Positions 7,039-14,541 of a stretch of DNA of 47,080 bases are shown here, piece by piece (within the stretch, counting starts at the first letter, position 1; each line of letters begins with the position of its first letter). The notes beneath the pieces were generated by a model, which searched no databases, was not told the DNA's origin, and worked only from the letters and a program-made list of their open reading frames with translations. Source of the stretch: an uncultured Eubacteriales bacterium (GTDB taxonomy: Bacteria; Bacillota; Clostridia; Oscillospirales; Oscillospiraceae); assembly GCA_900540635.1 (NCBI GenBank), contig UQGU01000017.1, positions 1 to 47,080 of the forward strand. Direction: 5' to 3'. The translations under genes and the position numbers were made by a program.

Positions 7039-7935
7039 TTACTCGCTTAGGGGCTGGATGGCGATGGCCTGCTCCATGAGGGCGTTCATGTCGTCAGCAG
7101 TCATGGTGGACAGCACGGAATCGATCATGTTCTTCAGCTCGGTGTTGCCCTTCTTGACGGACACGCCGATGTTGACATTCTCGGCCCGGACCTCATCGGA
7201 AAACTGGAAGTCGCCGTCGGTGCCGGAGAAGTCCAGGATGGTCATATCGGGATAGGCGGCAACGGCGCCCTGGGCGGTGGGCATATCGGTGCAGATGAAG
7301 TCCACGCTGCCGGTCTCCAGGGCCATCAGCATGGCGGGAGCGGTCTCAGCGGCGGTCTGGACCAGAGCGCCGTCGATCTGGGGCAGGCACTGGTCGTACC
7401 AGATGGTTGCAATCTGGGCGGTGCACTTGCCGCCAGTCAGATCGGCAATGGAGGTGGCGGTGGCATAGGGGCTGTCCTTCTTGGTGACGCAGACGATGGA
7501 GGCGTAGAAGTAGGGGCCTGCAAAGTCCACCTGCTCGCTGCGCTCGGCGGTCATGGACTGGCCGGCGATGACGGCGTCGTAGATGCCGGACTGGACGCCG
7601 GGCACCAGGGAGTCCCAGTCGGCCTGGATGACCTCCAGCTCCCAGCCGTTGGCCTCGGCGATCTTCTTGCCGATCATTACGTCATAGCCGTTGGCGTAGG
7701 AACCGGGAACATTGGAGATGGGCACGGCACCGTTGGAGTCGTCGCCCTGTATCCAGTTGTAGGGGGCATAGGCGCACTCCATGGCGATGGTGAGAACGCC
7801 GTCTTCCACGCCGGTGGAAGCGGCAGCAGCGGCTGCATCGGCAGCGGCGGTGGTGGAAGCGGTGGAGCCGGAGCCGCAGGCGGCCAGGGACAGGGCCAGC
7901 ACAAGGCTGAGCACCAGGCAAGTGATTTTTCTCAT
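7039..7935 (-). CDS. Amino acid-binding lipoprotein of the ABC transporter, probably lysine
   Basis: A 298-residue family 3 solute-binding protein. The signal peptide ends in lipobox LSLAAC (Cys20), followed by a Ser/Thr/Ala-rich linker to about residue 40. The mature part shows the usual start (LTIAMECAYAPYNW), YDVMIGKKIAEANGWELEV and a ligand-binding loop AGQSMTAERSEQVDFAGPYF. It is anchored outside the membrane and delivers ligand to the permease encoded next. It is the first gene of the operon, directly behind a lysine riboswitch, which supports lysine as ligand. The ribosome site is within AAAGAGGTAAAAG. Confidence 0.9.
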   Translation of the reverse strand: MRKITCLVLSLVLALSLAACGSGSTASTTAAADAAAAAASTGVEDGVLTIAMECAYAPYNWIQGDDSNGAVPISNVPGSYANGYDVMIGKKIAEANGWELEVIQADWDSLVPGVQSGIYDAVIAGQSMTAERSEQVDFAGPYFYASIVCVTKKDSPYATATSIADLTGGKCTAQIATIWYDQCLPQIDGALVQTAAETAPAMLMALETGSVDFICTDMPTAQGAVAAYPDMTILDFSGTDGDFQFSDEVRAENVNIGVSVKKGNTELKNMIDSVLSTMTADDMNALMEQAIAIQPLSE

Positions 7936-7980
7936 TTTCTTTTACCTCTTTTTTGATTTTTTCCGAAAATTGTCGGATAC

Positions 7981-8013
7981 AAAAAACTGGACCGCCTATG
8001 CAGGCGATCCAGG
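7981..8013 (-). terminator. Riboswitch-controlled intrinsic terminator
   Basis: On the minus strand CTGGATCGCCT pairs with AGGCGGTCCAG around a 4-nt loop, followed directly by six Ts. It stands between the lysine aptamer and the binding-protein start codon, so ligand-bound aptamer would favour termination. Confidence 0.85.
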
Positions 8014-8052
8014 TAAAATACGACGAAACAAAGAAACTTGCCGGCCGGATCC

Positions 8053-8217
8053 TACGATAGCGCTCCACATAAACGTGACAGTCCGGCAGATGTTCTCTGA
8101 CGGCCCAGCGGGAAAAGACCTTGCATTCTTTTCGGGCTTCGGCGGCGTTTCCTTTTGCTCTCTCCGGCTGCAAGACCTTGGAGAAAGGGACTCATAAGCA
8201 CCGCGCCTCTACCATAA
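8053..8217 (-). ncRNA. Lysine riboswitch (L box) aptamer
   Basis: Read on the minus strand the conserved L-box blocks appear in order: GGTAGAGGCGC, then CGCCGAAGC, GCTGGGCCGTC, CTGTCAC and GTGGAGCGCTATC. P1 forms between TATGGTAG at the 5' end and CTATCGTA at the 3' end. A terminator follows at 7981-8013 and the regulated gene is an amino acid binding protein. L boxes switch lysine synthesis or import genes off when lysine is plentiful, so this fixes the likely substrate of the transporter. The exact ends are approximate. Confidence 0.93.
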
Positions 8218-8237
8218 GCGATTCAATTTGTGACCTT

Positions 8238-8266
8238 ATGGTACTCCTAAAAAAAACAAATGTCAA
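8238..8266 (-). promoter_or_regulatory. Promoter of the lysine-riboswitch operon
   Basis: On the minus strand TTGACA (8266-8261), a 17-nt spacer and TACCAT (8243-8238). The start would be near 8231, some 14 nt before the aptamer P1, which fits well. Confidence 0.7.
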
Positions 8267-8316
8267 TAGAAAATTCTTAAAATAATTGGATTGTGCGAAA
8301 GTCTGTGAAAACCCTC

Positions 8317-8346
8317 TTGCAATTTTTCCCCCCTCTGTGGTAAAAT
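8317..8346 (+). promoter_or_regulatory. Promoter of the HAD-MoxR-VWA operon
   Basis: TTGCAA (8317-8322), an 18-nt spacer and TAAAAT (8341-8346), about 30 nt before the HAD start codon and divergent from the riboswitch promoter. Confidence 0.6.
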
Positions 8347-8376
8347 TGTGAAAGATGTCGGAAAGGATGCATCTTT

Positions 8377-9012
8377 ATGGAAAAGAAGATCACGACCGTT
8401 GTGTTTGATATGGGCCAGGTTTTGATTCACTGGACGCCTTTCAAAATCGTGGAGCATATGGGGCTGACGGAGGCAGACAAGGCGCTTTTGATGACGGAGC
8501 TCTTCCAGAGCGTGGAGTGGGTGCAGACGGACCACGGCACCATTGAACTGAGCCGTGTGGTGGAGCAGGTGAATGCCCGCCTGCCCAAGCATCTCCACGG
8601 CGCTGTGGAGGAAATCGTCATGGGCTGGTGGCGCCGTCCGCTTCTGCCCATGGAGGGCATGGGAGAGTTGGTGAAGGAGCTGAAGGAGCAGGGGTACAAA
8701 ATTTTTCTCCTCAGCAATGCCAGCGTGGATCTGCGGAAGTATTTCCATCGGATCCCGGGGTCTGAATATTTTGACGGATTGATGGTTTCGGCAGAGGAAA
8801 AGCGCATCAAGCCCCAGCACGAGATTTTCAATGCCCTCTACAGCCGGTTCCGTCTGAACCCGGAGCAGTGCATTTTCATTGACGATTCCCCTGCCAACAT
8901 CGAAGCCGCCCTCTGCACCGGCATGGACGGCATCATCTTCCGCGGCAGCGCCGAGAGACTGCGCCGGGAGCTGCGGGAAAAGGGAATAAATGTTAAGGAG
9001 ACAATAGAATGA
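8377..9012 (+). CDS. HAD-superfamily phosphatase, YihX-like
   Basis: A 211-residue haloacid dehalogenase-like hydrolase. Motif I is VVFDMGQVLI with nucleophile Asp11; the second Asp of the usual DxD is a Gly here, as in the YihX branch, which acts on sugar phosphates such as glucose 1-phosphate. Motif II is FLLSNAS, the motif III Lys lies in EKRIKPQ, and motif IV is IFIDDSPAN. A helical cap lies at about 20-90. It has its own promoter and ends in an ATGA overlap with the MoxR gene, so all three genes of the operon are linked. The true substrate is unknown. Confidence 0.85.
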   Translation: MEKKITTVVFDMGQVLIHWTPFKIVEHMGLTEADKALLMTELFQSVEWVQTDHGTIELSRVVEQVNARLPKHLHGAVEEIVMGWWRRPLLPMEGMGELVKELKEQGYKIFLLSNASVDLRKYFHRIPGSEYFDGLMVSAEEKRIKPQHEIFNALYSRFRLNPEQCIFIDDSPANIEAALCTGMDGIIFRGSAERLRRELREKGINVKETIE

Positions 9013-9896
9013 CCATTGATGAACTGCGAAAAAAGCTGGATGAGACCAGCTATGTATACGATGACAATATGCTCACCGTCCTCTATGTGGCCCTGACCCT
9101 GGGGCGGCCCCTGCTTATTGAGGGCGCGGCGGGGGTTGGCAAGACCGAGGTGGCCAAGGTCATGGCCCAGGCTCTGGGCCGGGACCTGGTGCGGCTGCAG
9201 TGCTATGAGGGGCTGGACGAGAGCAAGGCCCTCTACGAGTGGAACTACCAGAAGCAGCTGCTTGCCATCCAGGTAGACCAGGGCCGGGAGGAGAAAGAGA
9301 CACTGACCAGGAGCCTTTTCAGTGACGAATACCTGCTGGAGCGGCCCCTGCTGAAATCCATCCGGGCAGAGACTCCTGTGGTGCTGCTCATTGACGAGAT
9401 CGATAAGGCCGATGAGGAATTCGAGGCCTTTTTGCTGGAGCTGCTGTCCGAGATGCAGGTGACGGTGCCGGAAATCGGAACGATCCGGGCCAAGACCACC
9501 CCCTTCGTGATCCTCACCTCCAACCGGGCCCGGCCCCTATCCGAGGCCCTGCGCCGCCGGTGCGCCTACCTGCACATCGACTATCCCGATATGGAGAAGG
9601 AGCTGGCCGTTCTGCGCAAGAAGCTGCCCCATGTGGACGACCGCCTGGCGGTCCAGGTGGCGCTGGCGGTGCAGAAGCTTCGTTCCACCGAGGCTATTCT
9701 GAAAAAGCCCTCCATTGCGGAAACTCTGGACTGGGCTGCGGCGCTGGATGCCCTGGGCATTGCCGAGCTGACCCCGGAAGCCATCCGGCAGACGGCGGGC
9801 TTTGTACTGAAAAACAACGAGGACCTTCTGACGCTGGAAGAGCAGGGACAGGAGCAGGCCCATTGCGGCAGCTGCCAGGGGCACAGCCATGGCTGA
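9009..9896 (+). CDS. MoxR-family AAA+ ATPase
   Basis: A 295-residue AAA+ ATPase of the MoxR type. Walker A GAAGVGKT is at 39-46 and Walker B VVLLIDE at 124-130, followed by the sensor region (FVILTSNRARPLS) and the arginine-rich RRRCAYLHIDYP. The tail HCGSCQGHSHG has Cys and His residues that could hold metal. MoxR ATPases work with VWA-domain partners as chaperones that load metals or remodel complexes. The partner is the next gene, which overlaps by 8 nt. GGAGA lies 7-10 nt before the ATG. The client protein is not evident. Confidence 0.88.
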   Translation: MTIDELRKKLDETSYVYDDNMLTVLYVALTLGRPLLIEGAAGVGKTEVAKVMAQALGRDLVRLQCYEGLDESKALYEWNYQKQLLAIQVDQGREEKETLTRSLFSDEYLLERPLLKSIRAETPVVLLIDEIDKADEEFEAFLLELLSEMQVTVPEIGTIRAKTTPFVILTSNRARPLSEALRRRCAYLHIDYPDMEKELAVLRKKLPHVDDRLAVQVALAVQKLRSTEAILKKPSIAETLDWAAALDALGIAELTPEAIRQTAGFVLKNNEDLLTLEEQGQEQAHCGSCQGHSHG

Positions 9897-11157
9897 GCCC
9901 ACGGTTTACCTGGAAAAGCTCTCCGCCTTCGCCAGGATTCTGCGCATGGAGGGGCTGCCGGTGTCCCCCAGAGATACGGAGGATGGGGCGGCGATCCTGA
10001 CGCAGCTTGGCTTTGCGGATCGGGAGACGGTGAAAACCGCCCTGATGACCATCTATGCCAAGTCCCGGGAGGAGCAGCTGAAATTTTCGGCTGCTTTCGA
10101 CGGCTTTTTTCTCTCGGAGGAGGCCATTCGGGCCCAGGCCCGGGAGCGGGCGGAGCAGGAGCAGCAGCGGCAGGCCCAGCGGCAGCAGGCCCAGGAGGAG
10201 CTGGAGCAGATTGGCGACCGGGTAAAGCTCAGCAACAAGGAGCGGCTGGACTACCGGGAGCTCCCCGAGGAGGCCCGACAGAAGCTGAAGGACTTCCTGA
10301 ACCGCTACAAGGGCAATGTGGACCGCAGCCCCCAGCTCTACAGCGAATTCATTCACTCCGTGTTTGCCAAGACCATGATGGAGCAGCAGATGCTTCTGGA
10401 AAATGCCGGGGTAGGGGCCGAAGAGCTTGACCCGGAGCTGGGGCTTCTGTGCCGGGATATCGGGGCCTTCCGGGATTCGGAAATTCCCAAGGCCATCTCG
10501 CTCATTCAAACCGTGGCCCGGCAGATCAATGGGGAGCTGTCCGCCAAGCGCCGGGGGCAGGCCCATTCCGGCAAGCTGGATTTCCGCCGGACCATCCGGG
10601 GGAGCCTCAGCACCGGCGGAAGCCTGCACCGTCTCTATTTCCGCAAGCCCCGAACCCGGAAGCGAAAGCTTGTGATCTTGTGCGACGTGTCGGGCTCCAT
10701 GGTCCAGTTTTCGGAGTTTGCCCTGCGGTTTATCCAGTCCTTGAACCAGGTGGCGGAGAGTTCCAGGACCTTCCTGTTTTCCGAGACCGTCGTGGAGGCG
10801 GATGCCTTTCAGTTGCAGAATATGGACCGCTTCCGGGATACGGTCCGCGCTTCCGGTATCTATGGCCGGGGCACGGACTTAGGTCTTGCTCTGAAGGAGC
10901 TCTGCGACAGTCGCCCCTCAATTTTGAACCAGAACACCACTCTTTTGATCCTTTCGGACACCAAGACAGTGGATACGGCCCGGGCACTGGCCTGGCTGCA
11001 GGAGGCCAAGCGCCAGTCAGGAAAGCTCCTGTGGCTGAATCCCATCCCGGAGCGGAACTGGAAGTATATCAAAAGCGCCGGTGCGGTCCAGAGCATTGTC
11101 CCCATGATCCCCTGCTCCACCCTTGGAGAACTGGCCGCCGCCTGCCGGAGGCTGTAA
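9889..11157 (+). CDS. VWA-domain protein, CoxE-like partner of MoxR
   Basis: A 422-residue protein with an N-terminal helical part, a Glu/Gln/Arg-rich likely coiled coil at about 80-115, and a C-terminal von Willebrand A domain with an intact metal site (DVSGSM at 266-271, later GRGTDLG and SDTKTVD). The basic stretch FRKPRTRKRK just precedes the VWA domain. CoxE-like VWA proteins pair with MoxR ATPases; CoxD/CoxE mature a Cu/Mo dehydrogenase, but no such enzyme is coded nearby, so the task here is open. The start overlaps the MoxR gene by 8 nt, and the operon ends in the repeat/hairpin at 11183. Confidence 0.83.
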   Translation: MAEPTVYLEKLSAFARILRMEGLPVSPRDTEDGAAILTQLGFADRETVKTALMTIYAKSREEQLKFSAAFDGFFLSEEAIRAQARERAEQEQQRQAQRQQAQEELEQIGDRVKLSNKERLDYRELPEEARQKLKDFLNRYKGNVDRSPQLYSEFIHSVFAKTMMEQQMLLENAGVGAEELDPELGLLCRDIGAFRDSEIPKAISLIQTVARQINGELSAKRRGQAHSGKLDFRRTIRGSLSTGGSLHRLYFRKPRTRKRKLVILCDVSGSMVQFSEFALRFIQSLNQVAESSRTFLFSETVVEADAFQLQNMDRFRDTVRASGIYGRGTDLGLALKELCDSRPSILNQNTTLLILSDTKTVDTARALAWLQEAKRQSGKLLWLNPIPERNWKYIKSAGAVQSIVPMIPCSTLGELAAACRRL

Positions 11158-11182
11158 AAAGCTTCCCCTCCGGGCGGTGCCA

Positions 11183-11243
11183 CTTCCCCGATGGGGGAAG
11201 GTTAAGAATTACGACCAGCCCAGCCGGGAAACCGGCTGGGTAA
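11183..11243. repeat. 61-bp repeat, copy 1, with two hairpins
   Basis: Identical over 61 bp to 12548-12608. It holds CTTCCCC-gat-GGGGAAG and a perfect 9-bp stem CCCAGCCGG / CCGGCTGGG with a GAAA tetraloop (11219-11240). It follows the VWA gene by 25 nt and may end that operon, though the T-run after it is broken (AAAAAATTCTTT). Confidence 0.9.
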
Positions 11244-11508
11244 AAAATTCTTTGAGCACGATTTGAAACAGGGATGTTAGGCGTTTCGGATCGTTTGAGT
11301 GAAAAAAGACAGCCCAAGCCGAATGAATATTGCCCGCCCCAAATATTCCACCCCGTAGCGGCGGCAACCTGCCGCCATACCGAGGTGACGGGACGAAAAG
11401 TGCCCGGTGAATGGGAGTATGAAAGGTGGCGCTGAATGAAGTGGGGCGTTCTCTACGGAGGTGCCGAATCTGGAGTGTATCATTGCCGCGCATTGGCGAT
11501 GAAATGCG
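11244..11508. other. Gap without a recognisable gene
   Basis: Between the 61-bp repeat and the glycosyltransferase promoter I see no credible ORF. One small GC-rich hairpin (GCGGCA / TGCCGC near 11357-11371) is present. The open frames on the minus strand here are compositional, rich in Ser/Arg/Pro, without start sites or motifs. Confidence 0.5.
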
Positions 11509-11537
11509 TTGACATACCGGTGTGGATTTGCTAGAGT
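11509..11537 (+). promoter_or_regulatory. Promoter of the glycosyltransferase gene
   Basis: TTGACA (11509-11514), a 17-nt spacer and TAGAGT (11532-11537), about 45 nt before the start codon. Confidence 0.7.
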
Positions 11538-11581
11538 AAAAGGGCACCGTGGGGAAAAACGGTGAGGAAAGGTGTGAAGAA

Positions 11582-12520
11582 ATGAAAATTGCGTACCTGA
11601 TACTCTGCCATACGGACCCGAAGCATATTCGACGCCTGGCGGAGAAAGTAACCAAGGGGACAGAAAATGAGGCCTTTGTCCATATCGACAAAAAGGCGGA
11701 TGGTCCGGCGTTTCGTCAGGCACTGGAGGGGCTTCCCCATGTTCATGCGTTGAAGAACAATCGAAAGGTTTGGTGGGGGGGATACTCCTCTGTGGACGCA
11801 ACCGTGCGGTTGATGCGGGCGGCGCTCTCCTATAACGCACAAATATGTGGGGAGGTAGAGCGCTTTGTCATTTTACAGGGGCTTGACTATCCCATTCGCT
11901 CCAACGGGGAAATCGACCAATTTTTTGAAGAAAATCCAACGAAAGAATTTATTCTTGCACAGAATATTTCGGATTCTGTGGATAAAAAACAGATTTTTAA
12001 ATATCGGCTGTATTGGTTCCTGGATTCCAGAAGTCCCTTCGCGAATGTGTTGCGGGGCTTAACCGCGCGGATTTTCCTGAAAACCGGCTGGATTCCGCAT
12101 TTGAAGAGGAACTACACCGTTGACAACCAGGGGCAGCGCCTGAAGATTTATCAGGGATGCGCCCAGTTTGCGATTACGACAGCGCTTGCGCAATATATTG
12201 TGCGATTTTACGATGAAAATCCCCGGGTGAATCGATACTTCCAGACCTCCTACGCACCGGATGAATCTTATTTTCACACGGTTGTCTATAATTCCCCCTT
12301 TGTTAAAAACACCCCAAACGGACGGGCCGTTACAAAACCCTACCTAAGCGATTTTGAGAATCTCACCTATTTTGAATATCCGGTAACGGTCACCCTGTTT
12401 AAAGAAAAGAAGGATTGGCCCAAGCTGCGGGATTCCGGCTTTCTCTATTTCCGCAAGGCATCCAGCGAGAGCCGAGAGCTGCTGGACTATATTGACCAAA
12501 TCCATGATCGCAAAGCTTGA
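11582..12520 (+). CDS. Core-2/I-branching family glycosyltransferase (GT14-like)
   Basis: A 312-residue protein resembling the core-2/I-branching beta-1,6-GlcNAc-transferase family. Telling stretches are IAYLILCHTDP at the N-terminus, VHIDKKAD, WGGYSSVDATVRLM, the conserved ILQGLDYPIRS and APDESYFHTVV. Bacterial members usually decorate surface polysaccharide with GlcNAc or xylose; donor and acceptor cannot be read here. AAAGGTG lies about 8 nt before the chosen ATG. It stands alone with its own promoter and terminator, between two identical 61-bp repeats, and is visibly richer in A+T than its neighbours, which suggests it came in by transfer. Confidence 0.85.
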   Translation: MKIAYLILCHTDPKHIRRLAEKVTKGTENEAFVHIDKKADGPAFRQALEGLPHVHALKNNRKVWWGGYSSVDATVRLMRAALSYNAQICGEVERFVILQGLDYPIRSNGEIDQFFEENPTKEFILAQNISDSVDKKQIFKYRLYWFLDSRSPFANVLRGLTARIFLKTGWIPHLKRNYTVDNQGQRLKIYQGCAQFAITTALAQYIVRFYDENPRVNRYFQTSYAPDESYFHTVVYNSPFVKNTPNGRAVTKPYLSDFENLTYFEYPVTVTLFKEKKDWPKLRDSGFLYFRKASSESRELLDYIDQIHDRKA

Positions 12521-12547
12521 AAGGAAAGACAGCTGCCCCACAGGCCC

Positions 12548-12608
12548 CTTCCCCGATGGGGGAAGGTTAAGAATTACGACCAGCCCAGCCGGGAAACCGG
12601 CTGGGTAA
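12548..12608. repeat. 61-bp repeat, copy 2
   Basis: Identical to 11183-11243. Together the two copies frame the glycosyltransferase gene. The second hairpin is used as its terminator. Confidence 0.9.
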
Positions 12609-12617
12609 TTTTTTTGA
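12584..12617 (+). terminator. Terminator of the glycosyltransferase gene
   Basis: CCCAGCCGG, GAAA loop, CCGGCTGGG, then TAA and seven Ts: a textbook intrinsic terminator inside the second repeat copy. Confidence 0.88.
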
Positions 12618-12634
12618 AAAACCGTAAATACCTC

Positions 12635-12666
12635 TTGACAAATAATACTACGCAATGTATAGTATT
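12635..12666 (+). promoter_or_regulatory. PadR promoter with operator-like inverted repeat
   Basis: TTGACA (12635-12640), 17-nt spacer, TATAGT (12658-12663). An inverted repeat AATACTA (12644-12650) / TAGTATT (12660-12666) covers the spacer and the -10. PadR regulators typically bind such A/T-rich palindromes and repress their own operon, so this is the likely self-operator. Confidence 0.75.
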
Positions 12667-12685
12667 ACTCGAAGGGAGGTATTCC

Positions 12686-13006
12686 ATGGACATTCAATTG
12701 AAACGCGGCCTGCTGGATGTGTGCGTTCTGGCGGCCATCAAGGATGAAGACAGCTATGGCTACCAGATCATCAAGGACATTCACCCCTATGTGGAAATTT
12801 CCGAATCCACATTGTACCCCATTCTGCGGCGCATGGAAAACGCCCAGCTTTTGACGGTACGTTCCGCCGAACACAACGGGCGGCTGCGGAAATACTACCA
12901 TATTACCCCGGCCGGATTGGAGCGGCTGGAGGCCTTCCGGCAGGAATGGCAGGAAATGATGGCAATTTATAAATTTGTGACCCGGGAGGAAACGCATCAT
13001 GAATGA
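12686..13006 (+). CDS. PadR-family transcriptional regulator
   Basis: A 106-residue winged-helix regulator of the PadR type. It starts MDIQLKRGLLDVCVLAAI, has the wing-helix core DSYGYQIIKDI and ESTLYPILRRMENAQL, then the GRLRKYYHITPAG hairpin wing. GGGAGG lies 7 nt before the ATG. The short length fits the subfamily with a single C-terminal helix. It sits in front of a HAAS-domain protein, a pairing seen widely in Firmicutes, where PadR and HAAS partner work as a regulatory unit for envelope functions. Its promoter carries a palindrome that it probably binds. The inducing signal is unknown. Confidence 0.92.
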   Translation: MDIQLKRGLLDVCVLAAIKDEDSYGYQIIKDIHPYVEISESTLYPILRRMENAQLLTVRSAEHNGRLRKYYHITPAGLERLEAFRQEWQEMMAIYKFVTREETHHE

Positions 13007-13148
13007 GGCCTTGTATCGAAATTTTGAATTGCAGCAGCTGCTCCAAATGGAGCCGGGTCCCCTTGAGAAAAAGAATTGGCAGGACCTTCTCCGGGAGGAG
13101 CAGCCCCGGAAAAAGAAAAAGGGTTTTGTAAGGAGGAACGGAAGATGA
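12999..13148 (+). CDS. Small coupled ORF between PadR and HAAS protein
   Basis: A 49-codon ORF (starts MNEALYRNFELQQLLQ, ends in a very basic stretch PRKKKKGFVRRNGR). It overlaps padR by 8 nt at its start and the next gene by 4 nt (ATGA) at its end, so all three frames are chained. CCGGGAGGAAACGCATC gives a good ribosome site 8 nt before the ATG. I recognise no family. The N-terminal half looks helical and amphipathic. Either it is a real small protein, perhaps a partner of PadR or a DNA/membrane-binding peptide, or it serves to couple translation. The spacing argues it is translated. Confidence 0.55.
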   Translation: MNEALYRNFELQQLLQMEPGPLEKKNWQDLLREEQPRKKKKGFVRRNGR

Positions 13149-14275
13149 AAAAGCAGGAATTTTTGGATGCTCTGGGTGCCGGGCTTTCCGGCAGCAGCGA
13201 TGCCGAAGAGGTGCTGGACTTCTACCGGGAGATGATCGAGGACCGGATGGAGGACGGCATGGAGGAAGAGTCTGCGGTGGAGCAGCTGGGGGCCGTGGAG
13301 GACATTCTTGCCCGCTGTGTCCAGGGGCTGACGGTTCCAAAAGCGGTGTGTGAGACGACTGCGGGCAGCGGCATTTCCCGGGTGGAGATCCGGGAAAAGG
13401 AATTTGATGTGACCGTCTGCGAAGGCACGGAGGATACCTACCGCCTGGAGGAAAGCAGCGAGGGCTATCACGATGTGACGCTGGAAAATGGGGTGCTGCG
13501 CATTGTCCGCAACAAGCGGCAGCCGGAGCGGCGGCTGTTCTTCTCCACTTCCGGGGAGCTGACGCTGTACCTGCCCAAGGGACAGATACAGGTCCTGGAT
13601 GTGACCACGTGCAGCGGCGATATGGAAGTGCAAAAGGATTTTGAAACCGTCCATGTCACCGGTGCCAGCAGCGATGTGACATTGTCCGGCAGCTATTCCG
13701 GCAAGGTCGCCATTCAGACAGCCAGCGGAGATGTGACGCTGGAGGGCGTATTTGCCGGGCCCCTGGAGCTCCAGACCTCCAGCGGCAGCCAGGAACTGAA
13801 GGGACGCTTCCATTCCGGAAAGCTGCGCGCCGCCAGCGGCGATATCGAGATCGCCCAGGTCAGCGTCACAGAAGATCTGGCGGTGGAAACCGCCAGCGGC
13901 GATGTGGAGCTTACCAATGTGAAGGCCCAGGAGCTGCGGCTGCGCAGTGCCAGCGGCGATATACGGTTGGAGCGGATCTGTGCAGAGCTTCTGGCAATCG
14001 AAAGCAGAAGCGGCGATATGGAGCTGCAGCAGGTGCTTGCCAAGGAGGAGTTCCTGTGCAGGAGTACCAGCGGCGATATCTCTCTGACAGGGTGTGACGC
14101 TCCCAAGATGGGCTTTGCCACGGTTTCCGGCGACATCACCGGCAGTCTGCTGCACGGCAAGCGGTTTTCCAGCCGCACGGTCTCCGGCGATATCCACCTC
14201 CCCGGCGGGACGCCTGAGGGAGAGTGCACAATCTCCACCGTCTCCGGCGACGCAAACCTGCGGGTGGAGGAGTAA
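13145..14275 (+). CDS. HAAS-domain / DUF4097 beta-helix protein
   Basis: A 376-residue protein. Residues 1-70 (KKQEFLDALGAGLSG, EEVLDFYREMIEDRMEDGM, EESAVEQLG) match the HAAS/DUF1700 domain that pairs with PadR regulators. From about residue 80 on it is a DUF4097 repeat region: the motif ASGD or SGD returns roughly every 20-22 residues, ten times or more, as in a right-handed beta-helix. No membrane segment is seen, unlike many HAAS proteins. GGAGG lies 8 nt upstream. It is the last gene of the padR operon. A role in envelope stress or surface scaffolding is inferred from the family. Confidence 0.85.
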   Translation: MKKQEFLDALGAGLSGSSDAEEVLDFYREMIEDRMEDGMEEESAVEQLGAVEDILARCVQGLTVPKAVCETTAGSGISRVEIREKEFDVTVCEGTEDTYRLEESSEGYHDVTLENGVLRIVRNKRQPERRLFFSTSGELTLYLPKGQIQVLDVTTCSGDMEVQKDFETVHVTGASSDVTLSGSYSGKVAIQTASGDVTLEGVFAGPLELQTSSGSQELKGRFHSGKLRAASGDIEIAQVSVTEDLAVETASGDVELTNVKAQELRLRSASGDIRLERICAELLAIESRSGDMELQQVLAKEEFLCRSTSGDISLTGCDAPKMGFATVSGDITGSLLHGKRFSSRTVSGDIHLPGGTPEGECTISTVSGDANLRVEE

Positions 14276-14288
14276 AAGAGAAAGCTTT

Positions 14289-14320
14289 TACCGCCTGCCG
14301 ATCGAAGTCGGCAGGCGGTA
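14289..14320. terminator. 13-bp perfect hairpin after the PadR operon
   Basis: TACCGCCTGCCGA (14289-14301), loop TCGAAG, TCGGCAGGCGGTA (14308-14320). It lies 14 nt after the stop codon and is the likely end of the operon, though the sequence after it has only scattered Ts. Confidence 0.6.
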
Positions 14321-14541
14321 TCAGTCTGTCAAAAAACTTCAAATCTGGGGGCTGTTGCATTTTGAGAATTGGCGATGTGGTTTTTCTTTGGGGCGCTTAT
14401 CAAACAATCGTGGTAAGCATTGTGCATTCCAAGGTTACACCCAAAACAATATTTTTGGAAAAAACAAGGCTGCTATGCCAAACGGCAGGTCTCGCATAGG
14501 AGGCCTGCCGTTTTGAATGCAATTGTTTTTGCGAATCCGCT
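14321..14541. other. Gap with a hairpin and a possible IS-end remnant
   Basis: No gene is seen. A 10-bp stem AAACGGCAGG / CCTGCCGTTT (14480-14489, 14504-14513) with Ts behind it could terminate both the PadR operon and the converging Nudix operon. GGGGGCTGTTGCATTTTGA at 14347-14365 resembles the outer end of some insertion sequences and shares GGGGCTGTT with the element at 5144, but no matching second end was found. Confidence 0.4.

Noticed and set aside
11209..11691. 160-codon minus-strand frame over the repeat and glycosyltransferase start
   Set aside because: Begins inside the glycosyltransferase gene and ends in the 61-bp repeat; the Ser/Pro/Arg-rich translation looks like a repeat artefact.
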